From Margaritispora aquatica (taxonomy: Eukaryota > Ascomycota > Leotiomycetes > Helotiales > Discinellaceae): a DNA stretch of 64,000 nucleotides. Positions 24,607-35,285 of this stretch are shown piece after piece. The stretch spans positions 620,001-684,000 of the forward strand of contig VJWN01000013.1 of the NCBI GenBank assembly GCA_007644065.1, in the 5' to 3' direction. The notes below the pieces were generated by a model, which worked only from the letters and a program-made list of their open reading frames with translations, searched no databases and was not told the DNA's origin. Within the stretch, counting starts at the first letter, position 1, and each line of letters starts with the position of its first letter. The position numbers and the translations under genes are program-made.

Positions 24607-26087
24607 ATGACAACGTCAAGCCAGGACATCGGATCGGTAGTGACTACGATAAGTCCTGATGTTATCAATGAGGATATCATAAACACGCGTCATGATCCCA
24701 GTCCTAGGGATGAGTCTGCGTTCGACACCGAGTCCGAGAATGAATACGAAGAAACCGCACTCTTGAACCCAATCCCTACCATTATCATCAGCGCGGCTGG
24801 CGAACCTACTCATAGCAATAACAATGCTCGAGGTCATCATGGCTTGGAAGCACGTAGTGCCTCACCTGACTCCCTCGATCACGAGATGAACACGCCCAAC
24901 AAGCGAGATCCGATGCACATCCTCGTGCTGTACGGCCTCTCATTCATCATTTCACTTATTGGCCTGGCGTGTGCCCTTGCAGGGTGGGCGATCACGGTAT
25001 ATGCGCCGCTGGAGAAAGATACCAAGAAGTGGCATCGCATGGGCTATGAGCGGAATTTTTATGAGATGCAGAGTATTGTCATTTTAGTACGTCCCCTGCC
25101 CTTTCTCTCCATCTTCGACTCCCAAACACTATCTCCCATCCACATTAACTAACACCCCGTAGCTAACGATCAATGTTTTCACCACGTCCCTCAACTTCCT
25201 CGTCGCCTACAAAGGGTCCAACAACTACCCTGACCTCCGTGACCTGCTCATCCTGCTTAACACCGCCTACGATTTCTTCGCCTGGGCGACCCTCATCGCC
25301 TTCGGCGTCGTGAACATGCTTTTCATGCTCCTAAATCGTGAGGGGTGTAATCGTCCTGTTAAAGACCCGCTATTTGAGCAGTGTGAGAAGGACATGTATT
25401 CTTTGTTGGTGGTTGAAATGATTGCCGTGAATATGGGGATCTTGGCTGCGTATGTCACTCTTCTACATTCTCAACTTTCGCACGTCTTGTCTCATTTGAG
25501 ATGATTCTATGATGGTAGTTGAAACTCGTGCTAACTATGTCAGGGTCCTACACTTCATCCTCCTCATAGGCCGCTGCTGCACATGTCATGCTCCCGATCG
25601 ACGTGCTAGATCAAGGTATCTCAGGACACGAATCAAGCAGGAAGAAGAGATGCTAGTGGAGCTCATGGAGAGGCGTAAGGCGCTTGTTGAAGAGACGACG
25701 GGGCTTGAGGCACAGAGAGCGCAGAGATTGGATGGACCTCTTCCTGCACCGCCTTCCGCGGAAGAGGAGACGATGGGTTTTGAGGTGCAGAGAGTGCAAG
25801 GGTTGGAGTTGGATAGACCTCTGCCTGCACGTCCTTCTGTGGATGAGGATACGGCGAGAATTGAGTCGCGGAGAGGGCAAGAATTAGAGTTAGATAGACC
25901 TCTTCCTGCACCTCCTTCGGTGGAAACCGAGAGGATGGGGATTGGGTCTCGGAAAGTGCAAGGATCGGGGTTAGATAGACCTCTTCCCGCAACTCCTTAT
26001 GTAGGAGAGGAGGACCTCATTGATATGGACACTGACGCTGTCTCAAGAACAGGCGAGGAGATGGACTTGTTGGTTGGTGCGGTATGA
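24607..26087 (+). CDS. Four-TM protein with 27-residue C-terminal repeats
   Basis: Unrecognised integral membrane protein, 436 residues. Exons: 24607-25086, 25163-25449, 25544-26087, in frame. The N-terminal 100 residues are acidic and likely disordered. TM1 is LYGLSFIISLIGLACALAG; then comes a segment after LTINVFTTSLNFLVAY, one at FAWATLIAFGVVNMLFML, and one at SLLVVEMIAVNMGILAAV running into LHFILLIG. A Cys/Arg-rich turn (GRCCTCHAPDRRAR) follows, then a coiled EEEMLVELMERRKAL helix. The C-terminus holds an exact 27-residue tandem repeat beginning LD(R/G)PLPA.PS, a Pro-rich motif that could bind SH3-type partners (inference). The function is unknown. Confidence 0.8.
25728..26008 (+). repeat. 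81-bp coding minisatellite (27-residue unit)
   Basis: Units begin at 25728, 25809, 25890 and 25971, exactly 81 bp apart, each opening with LDRPLPA-type sequence. Three are full length and the fourth is truncated at its far end. A degenerate partial unit (VEETTGLEAQRAQR) precedes the first. The period is a multiple of three, so copy-number change would keep the frame. Confidence 0.85.
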
Positions 26088-26391
26088 ACAGCTAGCTAGG
26101 TATTCAATAATGGTAATTAACAATGTAGCTCAGGTTTCTAGGTATCTGGGTAAAACAGAGGTATGTTGACCGATAGATCAAACGAATTCGAAAAAAAAAA
26201 TACTACTTATATATCAAATAGCCTCTTTCTTAGACTCATGACGACCGCCTCATAAACGTGGTGTGAAAGTACGAGGCAGACGGATCCTATTTGTATCGAT
26301 CAGCTTAGACGCAGGTAAGCTGACATGACTGATGCTACAACCCTACGGCCAGGCTAGATCAGGTCAGATGTCATCAACGCTCGCTTCATGG
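26088..26391. other. Short intergenic stretch
   Basis: 3' flank of the four-TM gene, including a poly-A run near 26191. Nothing coding seen. Confidence 0.4.
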
Positions 26392-27690
26392 TCACGGGAG
26401 CACATATGCTTGGCCTATTCTCCTTTCTCGGGTGTCCCCTCCTCGCTTAGGTTGGGCCCCCCTCGCTGTCTTAATATTTGGTAGAAGGCTCACTCTGGTT
26501 GACTTCCTGTGTCGAGTCTCTTGCGTGGTAGAAGACTGGGTGGCAGGCTTTGGTGTGACTCTGCCTCTGAATTTCTCGATCGATGTCGTCTCGGAAACCA
26601 GTGGCTGTGATTTCGCTGGGCATTTCATGCCTGCGACCCTGGCACTGCGTCGCGGTAGTTGCGAGCGCGAGGACTGGACATGATTGCGGATCTGAAAAGA
26701 CTGGTGGTATCTCGTTGTAGATCCAGAAAGTTCTGGCCTAGCTCATGTTGCGAGTCTTCATCCTCATCCAGCAATGTATCATCACGCTCCTCTACTGACA
26801 GTGTCTTCTGAAAGACAGAGCCCTTAGACGGTAGCGATCCCGGACCTCTATGGAAAAGAGACTCGGGAAGCGTGGGAGGCGATTTGAAAGGCTCTAGAGT
26901 CTGTCCGGGATAAGGAGGCCGCATGCTCGACTCCTCGCGCTTCACAAAATAGAACTCCTCCGGTTGTTCAGAATTCGGGAGTTCAATGGGCTAAAGAGCA
27001 TCGATCCCATACGGAGTGAGCTGCATGTCAGTAGTATCCAACGGACTATCTCTCATGTTGTTGATGGGTGTAAGGTCCTCGGGCTCAGGGGAGGAGACTC
27101 GTACGGCCGTTTCCATGATGTGACGCGCTTATCCGGTGGAATTCTTTAAAGTCTCCACCCGCTTCTACCGCTTGATGACTTGGTCCAGGGGTGATTATGG
27201 ATAGCGTCATCGTTCATCGAGGGACAGGCGATTGTATCTTATCCTTTCATCGGGTACCTCGGTTCCAAAGATGAACCAAGGTCGGGTGGTCATGAAGGAC
27301 TCGGCTTGGGAAGCAGTTGCATCTTGTTTGCAGAAACGTGGAATTACAAAGACTTTCTCACTCCGAAGCTTGAAATTGTGACGAACGAAGACATCGCATC
27401 GCCTCATGCCCTTCACTCTTTGGAAGATCTTGTTGCAACGGTGTTCTTCTACTTGGCGCTCCTCTCTCTTCGTTTCTCTGAGATAGATATCCACGGGGTC
27501 TAGGAGAGATCCGAGGTAGAGTGGTATACGCTTTATTTCATCATCAGTGATCGGTCGCTCCATGTTCTGACGACTCAGTTGATGATGTGTACGTTGGTGG
27601 GTCGTCGCGCTCGAAGCGTCTTAGTGAGTGGTTGTGTAGATGCTCGTTTCTAGCGAGTACTTCGAGGACGGGGTGGAGAGCATCTCTTCG
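26392..27690 (-). pseudogene. Decayed protein gene, family unknown
   Basis: The minus strand carries consecutive protein-like stretches broken by stops and frame changes. A first stretch (LETSIYTTTH, stop, DASSATTHQRTH) runs into MERPITDDEIKRIPLYLGSL at 27563 and ends at 27207. A second in another frame (VSSPEPEDLTPINNM .. YGIDAL, stop, PIELPNSEQPEEFYFV) continues to 26625. A third follows to 26392. Two internal stops sit where CAA or CAG codons would fit, which is the change expected from C-to-T mutation. Unknown introns could explain part of this, so a live multi-exon gene is not excluded. No family was recognised. Confidence 0.4.
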
Positions 27691-27827
27691 CAATCAAGCC
27701 TGCCCTACCTACCTAGATGAGGTACTTTAGATAAGCACTATCTATAATTAACCCTGCCTCATGATTGGCTAACTTGAATTGTTCAAACCAAAAGTTTTGT
27801 TGCACATCACACCTCTTCCCTACGGAA

Positions 27828-28500
27828 CCAAACGGCCAAATTTACGGACCCCGTAAGGCCTTTGGTATGAAACCTAATGATCCGTACGGCTCAAACGCCG
27901 TGTTTAACACAGAACTCACTCTGGTTCCAAGATCTAGATGTGATGCAAATGGTCTACTTTACTTTGCCTAGATTTAAACTAGCTATCTTATATACTCATT
28001 GTAGAACACTTGCGACATATTTTTTAAGTTTTGTTTCCCTTTCCAGAGCCAAACGGCCATTTGCAATAATTTTAAATTTGACCACATGGATTTCACTTTC
28101 TTGTCCTATCACGAAGCAACTATTCAAAAACTTGTGTATAAATATTTAACCAAACGGCCTCCAGCAGTGATGTCAAATTTAGCCGAACGGCATTCGTCCT
28201 CTCCACTGCATACAATTTGAGACGACAAATCCGACTTCCAAGCCAAACGATCTATTATAACTTTATACTGATCTCAAATTTAGCCAATCGGCCTCAACGT
28301 ACTCTTTCATCCTAGAGTAGCTTACGCAACAATCTCCATCTAATTCCAAGCCAAACGGCCGGTCGTGGAAGGATGTGAAATTGAAGATGATATTGAAACT
28401 GACCCATCGGCCGTTTCACTTCTAGTCCACAAGCCCATCCCCACCTCCAACAGCATTCAACATAGATCCCATATAAACGATTTCAGATAGTCCAAATGGC
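27828..28500 (+). repeat. Dispersed GCCAAACGGCC-like motif cluster
   Basis: A 10-11 bp word, best form GCCAAACGGCC, recurs in a gene-free AT-rich tract. Near-perfect copies at about 27828, 28048, 28150 and 28350; variants at about 28182 (CCGAACGGC), 28242 (GCCAAACGA), 28283 (CCAATCGGCC), 28403 (CCCATCGGCC) and 28491 (CCAAATGGC). Two copies share a CAAATTTAGCC lead-in and two share TTCCAAGCC. Spacing is irregular (about 30-220 bp), all in one orientation. The nature is unknown: a degenerate repeat relic or a cluster of binding sites. Confidence 0.6.
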
Positions 28501-29100
28501 TATTTACCTAACGCGAACCATGTCAACCTTGAGACTTTTACTTTTACTTCCTATTCTCAACGGACAACCACCAAGTCAATAAATCAGACGATAGCGAATA
28601 CGATCAAAGAAGTTAAATCGCATCAGAGCATGAATGGGAAAGAAGTTCATCGTTAGAGGGGTTGACTGACGTGCTTGTCTTGTGCAATATTTCATCCATT
28701 TAGTGTGTATGTAGTATGTATTGTGGTGCCCTCAAGTACAAATCCACGGCTTGAAAATCCATCCAGCCTCATTATGACCATGTCAAAGTCTAGGTAATCC
28801 ATCGCATATCCCATCACACTTTGAACCCTGAATGCCCACCCCACGCTGCCAGCTAGATGCCACGAACCTAGGTACTTATGCGAGCTCAGCCGCTGAAATC
28901 TCAAATCTCAAGTCTGTTCCCCCAACGCCATAGTCATGCTTACTTCAAACAAATGCATCTCAATATGCCACAATGCTCCCGAACCCTGCTGACCTGACTG
29001 GCCCCTATCCCATCCCATCCCACCCCTCCAGACGCCGTTGTAGATGCCGCCAATTTCAAATGTCTGTCGAAAAAAATGAAACTGAGTATAATGTAACGAA
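28501..29100. other. Intergenic, no gene seen
   Basis: Lies 3' of the minus-strand gene that ends at 29101. A short minus-strand frame at 28692-28904 shows no protein features. Confidence 0.45.
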
Positions 29101-30951
29101 TCAATAGTTCATGCTGCCATTTTGTAGCTTCTTATTCTCGTCTGCTTCCATGATGTCTTCCATCTGCATGCGCTCGCTAAAACTCCTTGGCGCGGCGCCA
29201 GAGAAACTGCCCTTACTTGCACTGCGACTATAGCTTGCATTCACGTTGCTGTGATCATGGATGGATCCAACGAATGAATCAAAGACACCCAAACTGGCAG
29301 CTTGATCGTGTACCTCTTGATTAACAACAGGCATGCCAAATGGTTGACCCTTGTAGGAACCAACGACACCATTTGAGATCGGGAGGACGGTTTGTCGAGG
29401 ACTGGGTTTGATTATTTCGCGAGCTGGTGAACGAGAGAATGAGCTTGGTGCAGAGCTTGGCTTTTTGCATTTGATCAACAGTTCCGGTTCGGATTCTGAA
29501 CTTTCTTCCTCGGTTGGCTCCGGAAGTCTCGCTGGAGGTGAAATATTCTCGTCGAAGCTAAACATCTCTTCCTCGTCATCGTCAAATATCAAGTCGTTGT
29601 CGTTAATAGCGGCGTCATTACCACCAAGCGATTGGACATCCTGCCAAGCTGTATTGTTGAAACGTGGGGACGTGGGTGATCTAAGGCCTTCAGTATTGGG
29701 AGAGATTGCTGGAGAAAGCATGCTGGCATATGATTGGTTTTGTCGCCTCAGAGGAGTCATGACATCCATCATTTCATCGTCAGATGGGGTGTCCGCTTCC
29801 ATCTTCTCCCTTTCCTTGGCTAAAGAATCGCCTTCAACTACCACCTGCATGGGACTCTTGCCAATGTTGATCACTCTTGGCTTTCCAACGAAATTCATTC
29901 CATGCACTCCATCTTTCACATCACCACTTGAAAACTCGGGGAAACCGTTTGTGGTAGCTACGGACGCGGAGCCATCGGGAGGTGCAGTGACGGTAGTCCA
30001 TTGAACACCATCATCCTCCAGAGGCGATCTTGACAAGGCTCTTAGTGCTTGGGAAGAAGAGAGTCGCTTCGGTGCTAGCTGTTCATTGACATCCTCAATC
30101 TGCTCCGATTCAGCATCTTCGTCGGCACTTTCGGCAAAAGAGATTCCAGGAATCTCTTCTATCGGTGGTGTCTTCAAGGTAACAGGCGAGGATGTTGGCA
30201 GAACCTCTTCACCTTCAACGTCAAACCGAACTCGTCGTGGACTTTGTCCCTTGGAAGAACTAGAAGATCGACGAAGAGCACTTCGGCGCACTGTTGTATC
30301 ACTCCAATCCGACTTTATTGAGACCTCATCTGTATTTCTGCGCTTTGGAGTGGGAGGCCGAGTGACTTGTGGTGAATTCGTCAACGACCTGGTGTCGGTA
30401 CTTGCATCGACCCGCATGATGTCCTCCTCCTTCTGCTTGTCCTTCACATCCGTGTCTGGGAATATAGGAACTTTGGTCGTTGCACTCGATCTACGTTCAT
30501 TGCGGTTTGTATCGTCAAGTAGCGGGAGATATCTCGGAGTGAATAGGCCCTGGAATTCCTTCTCTCGCTCATGTGGACTTCTAGGCAGACTACCCTTCAT
30601 TTCACCTGACCGTGCAATTGAAGCGGGCATTGGTACAGGTGCAAGTTGCGTCGAGCTGATGGGGTCAATGCCATTCTGCCAGAGGCTTGGGTTGTTGTTG
30701 GTAGTGCTGGAGCCTGTCGCGCATGACTCAATGGCTGTATCTGCCTCGCCATAAAGCGACTTATAGACCTTCTTTGACTCTTTGATCGTCGTTAGGACTG
30801 TCTCGGAGACGTGCTCTGGGACATCACGCAACAATCCTTCCGCATAATTGTCAAATTCTGCCGCCATGTCTCGCTGGTATTGCCAGACCTTGTGGTCGAG
30901 TTCTGCGAGCTTGAACCGGAGCTCTGATATTAGTAGGCTGGCCTCGTCCAT
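29101..30951 (-). CDS. Disordered protein with N-terminal helical domain
   Basis: 616 residues, single exon. I chose the ATG at 30951 (MDEASLLISELRFKLAELDH) because the 93 residues open upstream read like untranslated leader (Leu/His/Thr-rich). The first 70 residues form a likely coiled coil (LRFKLAELDHKVWQYQRDM). The rest is Ser/Pro/Glu-rich and disordered, with many SP/TP sites (NSPQVTRPPTPKRR, SPRRVRFDVEGEE, TPSDDEMMDVMTPLRR). RRVRFDVEG resembles an RVxF PP1-docking motif (inference). Such SP/TP density suggests a phosphoregulated nuclear or cytoskeletal factor, but I do not recognise the family. The long plus-strand frames across it are shadows. Confidence 0.75.
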   Translation of the reverse strand: MDEASLLISELRFKLAELDHKVWQYQRDMAAEFDNYAEGLLRDVPEHVSETVLTTIKESKKVYKSLYGEADTAIESCATGSSTTNNNPSLWQNGIDPISSTQLAPVPMPASIARSGEMKGSLPRSPHEREKEFQGLFTPRYLPLLDDTNRNERRSSATTKVPIFPDTDVKDKQKEEDIMRVDASTDTRSLTNSPQVTRPPTPKRRNTDEVSIKSDWSDTTVRRSALRRSSSSSKGQSPRRVRFDVEGEEVLPTSSPVTLKTPPIEEIPGISFAESADEDAESEQIEDVNEQLAPKRLSSSQALRALSRSPLEDDGVQWTTVTAPPDGSASVATTNGFPEFSSGDVKDGVHGMNFVGKPRVINIGKSPMQVVVEGDSLAKEREKMEADTPSDDEMMDVMTPLRRQNQSYASMLSPAISPNTEGLRSPTSPRFNNTAWQDVQSLGGNDAAINDNDLIFDDDEEEMFSFDENISPPARLPEPTEEESSESEPELLIKCKKPSSAPSSFSRSPAREIIKPSPRQTVLPISNGVVGSYKGQPFGMPVVNQEVHDQAASLGVFDSFVGSIHDHSNVNASYSRSASKGSFSGAAPRSFSERMQMEDIMEADENKKLQNGSMNY

Positions 30952-33677
30952 GCTGGCAGAGATGTGGCGAGAATGCGCGGATTGCGGAAGATGTTTGGTG
31001 GGGGGGATCAGCAACGAAACATATCGGTCGCAGAGGAGAGTGGGAGTGAGACGAGTGAGGTGATGTTTGTAGTGGTGTGTTGAAAGATGAAATTGTTCTT
31101 GAGTTGAGTTTCCACGCAGATACAGTGCAAGTACAGATTCCGGCTGGGTGTAATTTTCAAGTCGGCTATTGGCGGAGCTAAGGGGGAGAAGAGCTTTGGC
31201 TTGACCTGGACCTTTGAACTTTGAACCCACTCAACTTTCAAGAGAGTCAAGACAAGACAAGACAAGACAAGACAAGACAAGACAGGACAAGACAGGACAA
31301 GACAGATCGGATCGGATCGGATCAAGATCAAATCGGGCCTTCAACTTCAACTTCAACTTCAACTTTTAGATTCTTTACAGAAGTAGGACGAAAGGAGAAA
31401 AGGACCACAGAATATATTATGGAGCATGTCTATCAATCATTGCCAGTATATTTTAGTCTTTGGAATAAGCGTCTCGAGTCTTGAGGGGTCAACCGAGCAG
31501 CATGTTTCTGGTGCGCTGCTGTGCTCTATCAACTGTAACCTTATTTCTCAATCACATCATGATGATTTGTGCGTCCTCAAGCCAATTGATCAAGAGACCA
31601 TTTTAACATCACCGGTGAGCTGTTCGTTTTGGCCCTGCACAGGCACACAAGACACTCTAACACTATTAACAGCATCTTTTACAGGCTCACCCTTCCATTG
31701 TCCTCCTCACCGTCATGCTGTTAACCGTCCTGTCCTCAGCCGACACCGACAGCGGCCAATCCTCTCTCTGCCCGTCAAAGTCAAGTGCTCCAGGGGAATT
31801 TAACCGGCATATCCGAGTCTGTGCATCGATGGTCGCCCATGCCCCACCACTCCCACCGACATTCTAGAACGCCTTGGGTGCTGGGATCCGTGTTGCTGGG
31901 TGGTGGAGAAGGGGAGGGAACTGGACAGCGAATGGCAGTGGAGGGGAAAAAAGGAGGCGGCGAATCTGAGGTGGCTATGTATGGCGAAAGACGCGGCTGG
32001 TGCGGATCAGCTATCAAGACACTGATGGAGTGCTTGACTTCGTCATAGTCTGCATTGTTTTACGAGGTCAAGCGACAGTTATCTCAAGATCTCGAAGGAC
32101 TTTTTCATCAAATGATCTGGAGAAGAGAAAATGACGAATTCTGCCGGATAAATTGTTCGGTTGAAAGCAGACCTTGTGTGCGTGGGGGTGGCTTCCCATA
32201 CTGCTGGGATTGATGCAGCCTTGTTCTATTGAAGACATTTTCAAGCATGAGTGAACAAAAGCGTGGGGGTGACAGCTGGTCAATGGCTTGGTGTGGACGC
32301 CACATGGGACTGAATTGTGGGGTGAGTGTGGATGCACAGCATAGGGTTCGTCGTTTGAGTAGTTCGTTGATAGAGAAGGTCTGTACTAACCCGCCATAGA
32401 TACATTACTTTTGTCCGATGTAGGGAACATGATATTTGGTGGCATCGAGGGGGAAATGAAGCTGCGTTTTGAAAATAAATCTTGAGAAGTTTTTATGAGT
32501 CGATGGTAAGTGATAAGCAAGTGTTTACTAAAGTAATTTTGTTCGCCCTTTCTCCCTGATTACAATAATTTGCGAGAAACACATCTTGACTTCCTTAGTT
32601 ATTGGCATACAATAATGGAAACGTTAATCCAGTTGTTTTACCGAATTCGTCATACAGCCAATTCTTTATTGCGGCTTGCCAAAGTATGTTCCTTGACAAG
32701 GCCACACAATAACAATGCGTGAGTAGGATATGAACCAAAATCAGCCAAACCTGTTGCTATGCAATGCTCTGAGGAGAGATCATGCAGATATAAAATTATT
32801 TATTCTTTCAGATTTTGAACCAAGAAAGCATAGCACCTGGGACGACCACTCTACAATCATCGCACACGAGATCGTCGATACTACAAATAGACTAAACCGG
32901 AGGATTCATGCAATAAAAGGACTATTTCACGTCCATTAAAACTTGTATGCCTATTTCATGTGTTCGTTGGGGGATAGCTCTGTTGATGTATCACACAAAC
33001 TTGGGAGGATGACTTTCGGATTTACCACCACGGGTTCTCTCTTCTGTCTATATGTTTGAGCCCTTCGTGTTGGTATACTTGGAAACGAGTCATAGCGGCT
33101 TTACGCCAAACTGACCTTCAAGACTGCACTGAACTTGAAGGATTGGAATTTATAAGTTGGCTTTGAAGCTGATTGAATGGACTGTTGTTGCTCTGGTAAT
33201 TTCCTCGGCCTCCAATCTTCATGGGTATGAAGAGATATTTTGGTAATCATCTATAAGGTATGATGGTTGCAAGCCTTAGCTATGAACAAGTTCGGTCTTT
33301 GATTTCTGTCTTCGACAGCGATGCTGGAAATTTCAATTTGGGCTTGGGCATGGGTGAGAGAGGTAGGTACAACCCATTTCTTCCATACAAGACATCTTTC
33401 GAGATATCAATGTAACCGAAAATTTACTCCTGCAATTGTTTTTACTTCTCAATATAGCTTTTTACGTCTATAAGCAAGTAGATAAGTAAGTAGAGTAGGC
33501 AAGTATAATATGTGTTAAGCGAAGGAAATATGAACGTGCAGAGCTTCAGAAGTGGGGCACGCTGATGCCTGGACATGTACCTTACCTACATTGAGGCAGG
33601 TAAGCCTCCATCTACTGCAGAATACCCAACCAGTTTATCATTCTCTTTCATTATATCTGCTATCTGTGATTTGAAGT
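30952..33677. other. Long intergenic region
   Basis: 2.7 kb with no convincing gene. The first part is the promoter/5' UTR of the minus-strand gene and includes the short tandem repeats listed separately. Scattered frames of 60-125 residues (31426-31803 and 31785-32048 plus, 32068-32337 minus) lack signals, domains or splice structure. The left edge of the F-box gene is at its end. Confidence 0.45.
31246..31364 (+). repeat. Adjacent (GACAA)n, (ATCGG)n and (CTTCAA)n arrays
   Basis: Three different short tandem arrays lie side by side: about 12 units of GACAA/GACAG (31246-31305), about four of ATCGG (31306-31325) and about four of CTTCAA (31339-31364). They are located about 300 bp upstream of the minus-strand gene start at 30951. 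Confidence 0.9.
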
Positions 33678-35285
33678 ATGTGTAATAATTATATCGTCGA
33701 CGACATATCCAGAGAATTCCGCTCATCAATCGCTCAGCTGAGCGACGATTTGCTATGGATAATCTTTGAGTTGGTATGGCAGCCTTCCATTCTATCGATT
33801 CCATGCTGATTATAACAGATACATCATGTTTCACCAAAAACTATCCAATCTTTGACTCAAGTCTCCCAGCAAACTCGTTATGTGGCTCTACAATTCCAGT
33901 ACCATGACGTGGTTCTGACAGAAAGGCATTTGGCTGCGCTTGCTATTGAGGGTAAAGGTGCCCTTGGTCATGGAATCTATCAATTCCCGGGACAACTTTC
34001 TAATTTGACACCTTTGATTGAGAAGGAAGAAAGATCACATATAGCTTCTAAGACGAAATTGGACGTGATAGCATGGAGCAAACATTTTGAGCTCATGTTG
34101 ACGGCTATTTACATGACCACGAGACATATAACTTTCAAGACTACTCTTGACTGGAATCGTGTAGCTTATATTCTTACTCGCTGTACAAAGCTTCGGAATA
34201 TCAAGTTCGTTCCCCCCTCCTCTTCTCAACCGTCTCCAAGTACTAACGACCCACACACAGGTGGGCATCATCCTACGAATTAAGAGGTCCCATACCTTCA
34301 GAATTCTTAAGCCACTTAGCCAATTTGCCGCCAAAAATCACTCTCGATATCACCGGCAGCCGCTGGCAAACTGACCAATTTTTAGACCAGCCTGCGATAT
34401 CACACAACATCCCCACAGCCCGCCTGAAGTCCTTAGAATGCTCTTGCCCCTTTCGCGAGCTCTATAACTTCCCGGCACCCTTCACAAATCTCACAACCCT
34501 CACCATGAGCCGCTGCAACTTCGCACAGCTCCTCGTCTTTCTTCCATCATCAGATCCTTTCCCAGCCCTCAAGAATCTCAAGCTGTCGGTCTGGAACGCC
34601 ACGACGCGTAGCGTCGCTCGAGCCGAACTCGCTCGCTTTCTGGACCTCATGCCTCCGCTGCAAACGATCGACATCACTTGTCCAGGGCGGTATCTCGGCT
34701 TTGTGATGCCAGATAAGCAGAAGGAGTTGAAGGTCTTGAGGCTGAGGAATAACTCGCCCAGGACTTTCTTTGGCGATGATGTGTTTCAGTGTCAGGTTTT
34801 CTGGAAACACGGCATTAGGGATCTGACAGCCCGATGTACTGCGCTTGAGGAGTTAGGCCTTGATATGCTATTAACTGTACCGAAGGTTAGCTTCTCTACG
34901 TTGTTACCTCCCATGGATCTATTCGCTGATTTGATAATGTGTCTAGGTAGAAGCGTGTATGAAGTCTTTCGTACTATTCAAAAACCTGCATTCCCTCAAC
35001 TTAAGAGTTCAAACACGACTCATCCCTTCCGAACCGACGGTGTTCCCCGATCACGACGTCGACCTATATTTTGTCAACGAGCTCGTCGACGCCATTGTTG
35101 CGAGAGCAGTTGGTGATCGTTTGAAGTCGATCTCGGTTGAGATGGGCGATTATAGAAAAAGGAGAGGGGATGATAATAGGGGGCGCTGGGAGCGGATGCT
35201 GGAGGAGGGGTATCCTGAGAAGAGGAGGTTCGAGTTTGCGTGGGTTGAGAGGGGGTTGTTTGCATTGAGGGCGTCGCACATTTGA
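33678..35285 (+). CDS. F-box/LRR-like protein
   Basis: Putative substrate receptor of an SCF ubiquitin ligase, 481 residues. Exons: 33678-33773, 33819-34204, 34261-34885, 34947-35285; all junctions keep frame. The F-box is split by intron 1: AQLSDDLLWIIFEL joins IHHVSPKTIQSLTQVSQQTR. The donor of intron 2 is GTTCGT, unusual but giving the natural join IKWASSYELRGPIPSEF. Leu-rich repeat-like segments follow (LKSLECSCPFRELYNF, LTTLTMSRCNFAQLL, LKNLKLSVWN, LKVLRLRNN, LHSLNLRVQTRLI). The start is the first ATG in frame before the F-box (MCNNYIVDDISREF). The target is unknown. The downstream neighbour is a transposon relic, then two more F-box genes. Confidence 0.75.

Noticed and set aside
29408..30754. 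Two long plus-strand frames (198 and 222 residues)
   Set aside because: Ser-rich antisense shadows of the minus-strand disordered protein.
31221..31484. 87-residue frame rich in Asp-Lys-Thr-Arg
   Set aside because: Translation of the GACAA microsatellite.
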